Translations under genes and position numbers: made by a program | Assembly: GCA_963834725.1 (NCBI GenBank) | Contig: CAWICN010000001.1 | Span: 3,658,001 to 3,722,000, forward strand | Source: PALSA-693 sp963834725 | GTDB lineage: Bacteria; Actinomycetota; Acidimicrobiia; Acidimicrobiales; Palsa-688 | Length of the DNA: 64,000 bases | Reading direction: 5' to 3' | The notes under the pieces: model-generated | What the model was told of the DNA's origin: nothing | Seen by the model: only the letters and a program-made list of their open reading frames with translations | The model's database searches: none | Shown: piece by piece, positions 43,141-49,823 of the stretch | How positions within the stretch are numbered: the first letter of the stretch is position 1 | How the letters are laid out: the number at the start of each line of letters is the position of its first letter

Positions 43141-43587
43141 CTAGCCGGGTATGACCTCCACCGTGACCCGGAACTCCACATCGGCGTGCAACTTCACCGG
43201 GACCTCGTGGATGCCGAGTGACTTGATGGGCTCGTCGAGGTGGAGCCGCCGGCGATCGAGGGTCACCCTGGCCTGCTGAGAGACGGCCTCGACCACGTCA
43301 GCGGAGGTGATGGAACCGAAGAGGCGTCCGCCGGCGCCCGACCGAGCCGGGATCCGGATGACCATCGGGACGAGGGTTCGGGCGATCTGTTGGGCTGACT
43401 CCCGGTCCTTGGCGTCCCTCAGGTCGCGGGATCTGCGCATGGCGGTGGCCTGGGCAGTCACGCCGTCGGTCGCCCTGAGGGCGTGCCCCTTCGGTAACAG
43501 ATAGTTGCGGCCGTAGCCATCCGCGACCTCGACGATGTCGCCTCGCTTTCCGACCTTGTCGATGTCCGTGCGCAACACCACTTTCAT
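43141..43587 (-). CDS. rplI: 50S ribosomal protein bL9
   Basis: 148 residues from ATG 43587. The N-terminal rRNA-binding domain has MKVVLRTDIDKVGKRGDIVEVADGYGRNYLLPKGHA, the classic L9 signature with GYxRNYLxP. A long connecting helix (ATAMRRSRDLRDAKDRESAQ) leads to the C-terminal domain with GRLFGSITSADV and LDEPIKSLGIHEVPVKLH. Structural protein at the base of the L1 stalk. Directly abuts rpsR. Confidence 0.97.
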   Translation of the reverse strand: MKVVLRTDIDKVGKRGDIVEVADGYGRNYLLPKGHALRATDGVTAQATAMRRSRDLRDAKDRESAQQIARTLVPMVIRIPARSGAGGRLFGSITSADVVEAVSQQARVTLDRRRLHLDEPIKSLGIHEVPVKLHADVEFRVTVEVIPG

Positions 43588-44040
43588 TTAGACTCCCGCC
43601 TCGAGGTGATCGGGTTGAGCGGCGTCGTCCTCGGCCTCGTCGTCCTCGTCTTCATCCCCTTCGAAGCCCTCGACGTCCGTCTCTTCGTCCATAGCGTCTT
43701 CGGCAGGCCGGGCGTCATCTCGACGGCCTCCCGGTCGTCCAGGCCCACGGCCTGGCCCTCGTTCGTTGACGGTCCGCTGGGTGTAGGGCAGGAGGGCGAG
43801 CTCCCGCGCCGTTTTGATGGCCACCTGGACGTCGCGTTGATGCTGCGAGCAATTCCCCGTCACCCGGCGAGCGCGGATCTTGCCCCGGTCGCTCATGAAG
43901 CGGCGCAGCAGGTTGATGTCCTTGTAATCCACCCAGGTGGCGTGGTCCTTGCAGAAGATACAGACCTTCTTCTTCCCCCGCGGGCGAGTGTCCTTGATGG
44001 TTCGCTTGGTGCCGCGATCCCGGTCGTTGTTACGGGCCAT
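43588..44040 (-). CDS. rpsR: 30S ribosomal protein bS18 with a long acidic C-terminal extension
   Basis: 150 residues; the family is usually 75-95. The core (residues 20-95) has KKKVCIFCKDHATWVDYKDINLLRRF and RARRVTGNCSQHQRDVQVAIKTARELALLPY. C27, C30, C64 and H67 can bind zinc, the C+ form of S18. From about residue 93 a basic GRGPGRPGGRRD stretch and then a strongly acidic tail (DEETDVEGFEGDEDEDDEAEDD) follow. The tail is in frame, ends at the normal position before rplI and shows no sign of a frameshift. Confidence 0.95.
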   Translation of the reverse strand: MARNNDRDRGTKRTIKDTRPRGKKKVCIFCKDHATWVDYKDINLLRRFMSDRGKIRARRVTGNCSQHQRDVQVAIKTARELALLPYTQRTVNERGPGRGPGRPGGRRDDARPAEDAMDEETDVEGFEGDEDEDDEAEDDAAQPDHLEAGV

Positions 44041-44043
44041 GGG

Positions 44044-44514
44044 CTAGAAGGGCTCCTCGTCGTAGTGGTAGTCGGACGGCGGTTCGTTTGGCGTCGGCCG
44101 GCTACCTCCGCCCGTCGTCACGGGCGTATTCGTCGACCCGTCAGGGACTCGTCGCTCGTTGCGCGTGACTACGGCAGTTGCCCACCGCAGGCTGGGTGCG
44201 ATCTCATCCGCAGTGATTTCGACCTTCGAGCGCCGCTCGCGCTCCGCCGTTTCCCAGCTGCGCTGGTCGAGGCGCCCGCTGACGATCACCCGTGCTCCCT
44301 TGGAGAGCGACTGTGCTGCGTTTTCGGCGAGTTGACCCCAGCAGACGACGTCGAAAAACGACGTGGCCTCCTCCCATTCCTGGGTCTGGCGATTCTGCCA
44401 GCGCCGGTTGACGGCCAAGCCGAACCCGGCGGTGGCCTGTCCTGTCGGGGTGAACCGCAACTCCGGGTCGCGGGTCAGGTTGCCGACGATGTTCACATGG
44501 TTGCCGTTGGACAT
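44044..44514 (-). CDS. ssb: Single-stranded DNA-binding protein
   Basis: 156 residues from ATG 44514. The OB fold (residues 1-110) opens with NHVNIVGNLTRDPELRFTPTGQATAGFGLAVNRRW, with FFDVVCWGQLAENAAQSLSKGARVIVSGRL. A linker follows and the end YDEEPF is a variant of the acidic tip that docks DNA-processing partners. Binds single-stranded DNA as a tetramer. Lies between rpsF and rpsR in the conserved rpsF-ssb-rpsR-rplI operon. Confidence 0.97.
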   Translation of the reverse strand: MSNGNHVNIVGNLTRDPELRFTPTGQATAGFGLAVNRRWQNRQTQEWEEATSFFDVVCWGQLAENAAQSLSKGARVIVSGRLDQRSWETAERERRSKVEITADEIAPSLRWATAVVTRNERRVPDGSTNTPVTTGGGSRPTPNEPPSDYHYDEEPF

Positions 44515-44515
44515 G

Positions 44516-44881
44516 TCAATGCTCTCCGTTCACGTTGGCATCCACCGGTGTGCTGTCGGGAGCGGACGGCCGTGACGATCGCACGACAGTCTTCTTCTCC
44601 GGTAGGCGAATCACCTTGTGGCGGATGACTTCATCTGCGAGTCCGAGCATCCGGTCCACCTCGGCGAGCACCGCAGGCTCGGCCGTCGTCTCGACGAGCA
44701 GGTAGTAACCCTCGCTCCGATGGTGCACTTCGTAGGCGAAACGCCGCTTACCCCAGCGCTCCACCTTGTCGATGGTGCCTCCCCGCTTCGCGATGATCTG
44801 CGTGGCTCGATCGATGATGGTCCGGATGGCGTCCTCTTCCAAGCCAGCATCGAGGATCACCATGACTTCGTACTGCCGCAT
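44516..44881 (-). CDS. rpsF: 30S ribosomal protein bS6
   Basis: 121 residues from ATG 44881. MRQYEVMVILDAGLEEDAIR, then VERWGKRRFAYEVHHRSEGYYLLVE and VIRHKVIRLPEKK, is the full S6 ferredoxin-like fold. A polar 20-residue tail follows. Pairs with S18 on the 30S platform. First gene of the operon that leads through ssb, rpsR, rplI and, after 396 bp, dnaB. Confidence 0.97.
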   Translation of the reverse strand: MRQYEVMVILDAGLEEDAIRTIIDRATQIIAKRGGTIDKVERWGKRRFAYEVHHRSEGYYLLVETTAEPAVLAEVDRMLGLADEVIRHKVIRLPEKKTVVRSSRPSAPDSTPVDANVNGEH

Positions 44882-45210
44882 CAGCGGCTCACCACCTCCC
44901 TGTGGACCCGGCCTGTTGGCACGGGGCCCCGGACTGTCCGGGGCAGGGTCTCAATTTGAAGACCTGGCATATTACTCGACCTCGGCGAGACGATCGCTGC
45001 GGGCCGGCACCCGTGAGGGATCGGCCGATCTGATATGACGTCGCGTAGCCTGACAGATGGGTGTGACGGCGTGGAGGACGCCGGCGCTGGCGCGGCATCG
45101 AAGGTGGCTCATCATGACAGATCGCACGGGGGTTCCCGTACAATTCGAGCGCGTCCTCACGCCCTAGAGCCGGCCGAGGGTGCAGGTCGCCGCGGGGTGG
45201 ACCCTGTAAG
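44882..45210. other. 329 bp upstream of rpsF, no gene
   Basis: The promoter of the rpsF operon must lie here (minus strand). ACGGGAACCCCCGT near 45125 can form a small hairpin. No autogenous S6:S18 binding structure could be recognised by eye. Confidence 0.4.
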
Positions 45211-46047
45211 TCAGGCCGAGGCCAGGCTGGCTGCCACGTCCTTGGTGATGTGGTAGGTCTCTGCGTCCGAGGGAAAAGCGCCCGACCGCACATCAGCGGC
45301 CCATGCCCGGAGCCCGGTGACAGCATTGGTCTTGAGGCTGGCGTACTGGCGGACGAACTTGGGCGGCACCCGGCTTTCCAGGCCGAGCACGTCGTGGAAC
45401 ACAAGGACCTGACCGTCGCAGTGCGGCCCAGCGCCGATCCCGATGGTCGGGACGTTCACCGATTCCGTGATCAGGTGGGCCACCACGTCCGGGATGCCCT
45501 CGAGCACGATGGCGAAGCACCCCGCCGCGTCCAGTGCAGTGGCGTCCTCGACGAGGGCCTTCGCGGCATCGAGATTCTTGCCCTGCACCTTGAAGCCGCC
45601 CATGGCGTGGAAGGACTGAGGGGTCAGCCCTAGATGTCCCATCACGGGGATCTCGGCATCGCAGATGGCCTCGACCACCGGCACCCGCTTCCGTCCTCCC
45701 TCGAGCTTGACCGCTTGACCGCCGGCCCGGATCAGCCGGGCGGCGTTACGAACGGCATTCGCCACGCCGGTGTGGTAGCTCATCCACGGCAGATCGGCGA
45801 TCACCATGGCCCGGGGGTTGGCTCGCGCTACTGCCGCAGTGTGGTGAGCCAGGTCACCCACAGTGACCTGAAGAGTGTCGTCGTACCCCAACACCACCAT
45901 GGCCACCGAGTCACCCACCAGAATCAGGTCGACTTCGGCCTCGTCGGCGATGCGCGCGGTCGGTGCGTCGTAGGCGGTCACCATAACCAGCGGCTGGTTG
46001 GAATTCTTGCGAGCCCGCACCGATGGCGCGGTCTGCTGGGCAGGCAT
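45211..46047 (-). CDS. panB: 3-methyl-2-oxobutanoate hydroxymethyltransferase
   Basis: 278 residues from ATG 46047, after GGAAGGAGG; the longer frame upstream is not PanB-like. Makes ketopantoate from 2-oxoisovalerate and methylenetetrahydrofolate, the first step of pantothenate synthesis. NQPLVMVTAYDAPTARIADE, VDLILVGDSVAMVVLGYDDT (metal-binding Asp), LPWMSYHTG, QAVKLEGG, PVMGHLGLTPQSFHAMGGFKVQGK, LEGIPDVVAHLITE and TIGIGAGPHCDGQVLVFHD are the family blocks in order. No other pan gene is adjacent. Confidence 0.97.
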   Translation of the reverse strand: MPAQQTAPSVRARKNSNQPLVMVTAYDAPTARIADEAEVDLILVGDSVAMVVLGYDDTLQVTVGDLAHHTAAVARANPRAMVIADLPWMSYHTGVANAVRNAARLIRAGGQAVKLEGGRKRVPVVEAICDAEIPVMGHLGLTPQSFHAMGGFKVQGKNLDAAKALVEDATALDAAGCFAIVLEGIPDVVAHLITESVNVPTIGIGAGPHCDGQVLVFHDVLGLESRVPPKFVRQYASLKTNAVTGLRAWAADVRSGAFPSDAETYHITKDVAASLASA

Positions 46048-46199
46048 CACCAGTCCTCCTTCCCCGTCCAGCGCCCCACGGCTGCCGGCGGTGTCGCAAA
46101 TGGTAGCGGACCGACAGTCGCGCGGGCGGCCCGACCCCCATCCACCGGCCGGGCCGGCTCCACCGGCCGCGACGAGCCGTAGCCACAACCGGGCTCCTG

Positions 46200-46607
46200 C
46201 TAGCTGCGGGATCCGCCCACCGTGAAGCTACGGGCTACGTGGTTCCACGAGCAGCTGGGGCAGACCTCGACCACGTAGCAGGTCAGGCCACGGCCACCCT
46301 TCGATAGATTCAGCAGCTCCTGGCGCGAGGTGACGCAAACCCCTGACGGCGGGCACCGGCTCCCGAAGGCGTAGGAGACCAGACGAACCTTGGCCTCCTC
46401 ACAGATGGGGCAGTCCTCCCGGGATTCCTCGCCCACGTTGTTCGCCGCTCGGAGCAGCTCTGGATGGGCATCGCAGATGTCGATCCGGGAGAGCCGGCCT
46501 TTGTGAAACTCATTGACCACCATGTTCCGCGCCAACCGGTAGTCGACGTGCCCGGCGAGATCCGCTCCTGTGATTACCCCTCGCAGGGCGTCGGGCCGGA
46601 AACTCAT
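46200..46607 (-). CDS. DUF5318 protein
   Basis: 135 residues. CPICEE, then LVSYAFG, PPSGVCVTSRQELLNL and CYVVEVCPSCSWNHVARSF form the DUF5318 pattern, with two CxxC pairs that probably bind zinc. The family is restricted to Actinobacteria and its role is unknown. In mycobacteria a member lies near ino1 and ponA, as here near ino1. Divergent from the PadR gene, with about 100 bp between them holding the PadR dyads. Confidence 0.85.
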   Translation of the reverse strand: MSFRPDALRGVITGADLAGHVDYRLARNMVVNEFHKGRLSRIDICDAHPELLRAANNVGEESREDCPICEEAKVRLVSYAFGSRCPPSGVCVTSRQELLNLSKGGRGLTCYVVEVCPSCSWNHVARSFTVGGSRS

Positions 46608-46666
46608 CACGTTCGCACCCTACCGCCCGGCGTGCGACGGGGACAGCGAAAGCGTCTTCGCCCAGC

Positions 46667-46703
46667 CGATATATCGCCCCGATACATCGGAACGCGGTAT
46701 AGT
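46667..46703 (+). promoter_or_regulatory. Putative PadR operator dyads and -10 element
   Basis: CGATATATCG (46667-46676) is a perfect palindrome. CCGATACATCGG (46679-46690) is symmetric around a central AC. TATAGT at 46698-46703 is a good -10, only 8 bases before ATG 46712. AT-rich dyads beside a PadR gene suggest autorepression, possibly also of ino1 and DUF5318. Confidence 0.6.
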
Positions 46704-46711
46704 GAGTGATC

Positions 46712-47698
46712 ATGTTGGAACTGGCCATCCTGGGACTCCTCAAGGATGAGGAGCTCCATGGCTACGAGCTCAAGAAGCGATTGACCAGCACGCTTGGACC
46801 CGGCGCGGGGGGGTTCGGCGGCGGGGTGTCGTTCGGATCCCTGTATCCGGCCCTCCGCCGGCTGGAGCGGGCCGGGGCGGTCCAGGCGGTCGAGCCGAGC
46901 CGCGCTTCGGGGGCGCCGGTCCCGATGACCGGCTCGCTCAGCGGTGAGCTGGCCATCTTCCGAGCCCGCAAGGCCAACGGGCGGGGTGGCCGCGGCAGGA
47001 AGGTGTACGGGATCACGGAGCGAGGCGAGGCCCTCTTCGAGGAGTTGCTGGTAGCCGAGAGCCAGTCGAGCGATGACGATCGGGTGTTCAACCTGCGGCT
47101 GGCGTTCGCTCGATATCTTCCGGCCGATGCCCGCCTCGGCATGCTCGAGCGGCGTCGAGCCCAGCTTCTCGAGCGGCTCGCTCATCTGCGAGCCCGTCTG
47201 CGAGGAGGCCGCGAGCTCGCCGACGGGTACGCCCGCAGCTTGATGGAACACGACCGCGAGACGGCCGAGCACGATTTGTCCTGGATCGAGCGCCTTATCG
47301 CGTCCGAGCGAGCCCACAGCCCAGCAGGTCTGGCCAGCCCACAACCCGAGTTCAGCCCACAAGGCCCGGCCGGCGGCCTAGAACGCCAGGCCAGCCCACA
47401 GGACCAACCGGGCGGCCTAGAAGGCCAGGCCAGCCCACAGGACCAACCGGGCGGCCTAGAAGGCCAGGCCAGCCCACAGGAACAACCGGGCGGCCCGCAA
47501 CGCCAGCCCAGCCCGCAACGCCAGCCCAGCCCGCGACGCCAGGCCAGCCCGAGGAGCCTGGACAGTCCGGACTCCCCGACGAACGCCGTCCGGCCTGCCG
47601 GTCCTCGTCGGACGGAACGGCGGTCAACGACCGGGGCCTTCAGCCCCAGCATCGCGGGGCTTCGCTCCGCCATATCCCAGGAGGACTTCACCGAATGA
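46712..47698 (+). CDS. PadR-family regulator with a repeat-rich C-terminal tail
   Basis: 328 residues from ATG 46712 (GTG 46706 is also in frame). The winged helix at residues 1-110 reads MLELAILGLLKDEELHGYELKKRL, then SFGSLYPALRRLERAGAV and GRGRKVYGITERGEALFEELL. A helical dimerisation region runs to about residue 200. The rest, about 125 residues, is unusual: three 13-residue repeats of the QASPQDQPGGLEG type and further PSPRRQ-like segments. The stop overlaps the ino1 start as ATGA. A PadR gene beside ino1 is also known in mycobacteria (Rv0047c-Rv0046c). Confidence 0.9.
   Translation: MLELAILGLLKDEELHGYELKKRLTSTLGPGAGGFGGGVSFGSLYPALRRLERAGAVQAVEPSRASGAPVPMTGSLSGELAIFRARKANGRGGRGRKVYGITERGEALFEELLVAESQSSDDDRVFNLRLAFARYLPADARLGMLERRRAQLLERLAHLRARLRGGRELADGYARSLMEHDRETAEHDLSWIERLIASERAHSPAGLASPQPEFSPQGPAGGLERQASPQDQPGGLEGQASPQDQPGGLEGQASPQEQPGGPQRQPSPQRQPSPRRQASPRSLDSPDSPTNAVRPAGPRRTERRSTTGAFSPSIAGLRSAISQEDFTE
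47387..47503 (+). repeat. Three 39-bp tandem repeats inside the PadR gene
   Basis: Copies at 47387-47425, 47426-47464 and 47465-47503 encode QASPQDQPGGLEG, QASPQDQPGGLEG and QASPQEQPGGPQR. Copies one and two are virtually identical in DNA. Shorter CGCCAGCCCAGCCCG repeats follow to about 47545. Confidence 0.9.
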
Positions 47699-48765
47699 GC
47701 AACAAGATCCGAGTCGCCATCGCCGGTGTCGGCAACTGCGCCAGCGCCTTGGTGCAAGGCATCGAGTACTACCGTGACGCCGATCCGGGAGACACCGTGC
47801 CGGGTTTGATGCACGTTGACCTGGGTGGCTACCACGTCGGCGACGTCGAGTTCGTGGCGGCCTTTGACGTTGACGCGGCCAAGGTGGGGCTGGATCTCGG
47901 CAAGGCCATCTTCGCCGGTCCCAACAACACGATCCGATTCGCTTCGGTCGCCGATCTCGGCGTAACCGTGGAGCGGGGTCCGACTCTTGACGGGCTCGGC
48001 AAGTACTACCGGCAGGCCATCGAGGAGTCCCCGTTGGAATCGGTCGACGTGGTCGAGGTGCTCCGTCGGACCGACGCGGACGTGCTCGTTGCCTATCTGC
48101 CGGTGGGGTCCGAAGCGGCTCAGAAGCATTACGCCCAGGCTTGTATCGACGCCAAGGTGGCGTTTGTCAACGCCATTCCAGTTTTCATCGCCAGCGACCC
48201 GACGTGGGCCCGGAAATTCAGCGACGCCGGCGTTCCGATCGTGGGCGACGACATCAAGAGCCAGGTCGGTGCCACCATCGTGCATCGCATCCTCGCCCGT
48301 TTGTTCGAGGACAGGGGCCTGGTGCTCGACCGGACCTACCAGCTCAACGTCGGTGGCAATATGGACTTCAAGAACATGCTCGAGCGCGAACGGCTGGAGT
48401 CCAAGAAGATCTCTAAGACGCAGGCGGTCACCAGTCAGCTGGACAACGGCATCGAAGCCGACGACGTACACATCGGACCTTCCGATCACGTGGCCTGGTT
48501 GGACGATCGCAAGTGGGCGTACATCCGTCTCGAAGGCCGAAATTTCGGAGACGCGCCCCTCAATGTCGAGCTGAAGCTGGAAGTCTGGGACTCTCCGAAC
48601 TCGGCCGGGGTGATCATCGACGCCCTGCGTTGTGCCAAGTTGGCCATGGATCGCGGCATCGGTGGCCCGCTTCTCGGACCGTGTGCGTACTTCATGAAAT
48701 CGCCCCCGAAGCAATTCCACGACGACGATGCTCATCGCATGGTGGAAGAGTTTGTGGCCGGCTGA
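47695..48765 (+). CDS. ino1: Inositol-3-phosphate synthase
   Basis: 356 residues. Converts glucose 6-phosphate to inositol 3-phosphate with NAD; in Actinobacteria this feeds phosphatidylinositol and mycothiol. IRVAIAGVGNCASALVQGIEYY is the NAD-binding start; LMHVDLGGYHVGDVEFVAAFDVD, AYLPVGSEAAQKHYAQAC, IVGDDIKSQVGATIVHR, QLNVGGNMDFKNMLERERLESKKISKT and AIDALRC-type VIIDALRCAKLAMDRG follow in family order. The length matches the short actinobacterial form. Coupled to padR by ATGA. Confidence 0.96.
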   Translation: MSNKIRVAIAGVGNCASALVQGIEYYRDADPGDTVPGLMHVDLGGYHVGDVEFVAAFDVDAAKVGLDLGKAIFAGPNNTIRFASVADLGVTVERGPTLDGLGKYYRQAIEESPLESVDVVEVLRRTDADVLVAYLPVGSEAAQKHYAQACIDAKVAFVNAIPVFIASDPTWARKFSDAGVPIVGDDIKSQVGATIVHRILARLFEDRGLVLDRTYQLNVGGNMDFKNMLERERLESKKISKTQAVTSQLDNGIEADDVHIGPSDHVAWLDDRKWAYIRLEGRNFGDAPLNVELKLEVWDSPNSAGVIIDALRCAKLAMDRGIGGPLLGPCAYFMKSPPKQFHDDDAHRMVEEFVAG

Positions 48766-48860
48766 CCACCAGGCCGGTAGCCCCTAAGTAACCGTTCGGT
48801 AGCAGCAGGTAAGGCTGCGCCTGCGGCAGGATTGACCCAGAGCTGCGGCAGGATAGATCG

Positions 48861-49598
48861 GTGCCCTCCGAGATCGCCGCCGCATGGGACCGTCACTCTG
48901 CCCTCTACCAGGACATGGCGCGACTCTCCACCCGGGTCGCCCATTATGGGCCTGACATCCCGACCGAACATGAGCTCCGGCTGCTCGGCGACCTCAAAGG
49001 CAAGAAGGTGCTCGAATTGGGCTGCGGCGGGGCTCAGTGCTCGATCGCTTTCGCCAAGCAGGGCGCTATTGCTATCGGAGTGGACTTCTCTTCCGCCCAG
49101 CTGGCCTTCGCTCGTCAATTGTGCGAGCAGGAGGATGTGCGCGTCGAGCTACGCCAGGGTGATCTTGCCGACCTGGCCTTTCTGCGGGCCGACTCGATCG
49201 ACCTCGTCTTCTCCGCATACGCCCTCGGGTTCGTCGAGGACCTCAACCGGGTGTTCCGCCAGGTGCACCGCGTCCTCAGAGTTGGGGCGCCGCTGGTGTT
49301 CAGCCTCACCCATCCGGCTTACGACATGATCGATGACGTCGCCGAGCCTGCTCTGCTCGTCCGGCGGTCGTACTTCGATCGCTCGCCCGTCGAGTTCGAT
49401 TGGGCAGGCCTTGCTTTCACCGCATATCACCACACCTTCTCCGAGATGTACATGGGCCTGGTCCGGGCCAGCTATCGGGTCGATCTGGTCCTCGAGCCTG
49501 AGCCGACCTCGGGTGGTCCTCGGAGCGGGGCGTGGCGCGACACCTATAATTTTGTCCCGCGGACGTTGATCGTCCGGGCCCGCAAGGAAGGCAACTAA
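48861..49598 (+). CDS. Class I SAM-dependent methyltransferase
   Basis: 245 residues from GTG 48861. The core has KKVLELGCGGAQCSIAFAKQGAIAIGVDFSSAQLAFAR (motif I and the acidic residue after strand 2), VELRQGDLADLAF and IDLVFSAYALGFVEDLNRVF. The C-terminal part (YHHTFSEMYMGLVRASYRVD, then EPEPTSGG) fits Methyltransf_11/25-type proteins that often accompany inositol or mycothiol genes, but the substrate is unknown. Starts 95 bases after ino1. Confidence 0.8.
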   Translation: MPSEIAAAWDRHSALYQDMARLSTRVAHYGPDIPTEHELRLLGDLKGKKVLELGCGGAQCSIAFAKQGAIAIGVDFSSAQLAFARQLCEQEDVRVELRQGDLADLAFLRADSIDLVFSAYALGFVEDLNRVFRQVHRVLRVGAPLVFSLTHPAYDMIDDVAEPALLVRRSYFDRSPVEFDWAGLAFTAYHHTFSEMYMGLVRASYRVDLVLEPEPTSGGPRSGAWRDTYNFVPRTLIVRARKEGN

Positions 49599-49695
49599 GG
49601 CGAACACTCTCGGTCACACGGGCGGACCGGGCTCCGACACACATCTCCGCGGTCTGTGAACAGTTCGCGCCCTTTGGGAAGGAGGTGCCAAAACC

Positions 49696-49722
49696 ATGTT
49701 CAAGCAAATGGAATGGAGCTGA
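49696..49722 (+). CDS. Possible 8-residue peptide behind a near-perfect Shine-Dalgarno
   Basis: GGAAGGAGGTG lies 8 bases before ATG 49696. The frame reads MFKQMEWS and stops with TGA at 49720-49722. No longer frame uses this ribosome site, and the GGDEF-EAL gene begins 102 bases later. It may be a regulatory uORF, a true micropeptide or a remnant of a lost gene start. Confidence 0.4.
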   Translation: MFKQMEWS

Positions 49723-49823
49723 TCTTATTGATGCTGTCGCGCTGAAAACATGACTGATGCTGCTGTGACGCTACCGGGCGCGGTGTCATTCGGCGCGCCC
49801 GCCGGGGCTCGCCCGAGCCACCT

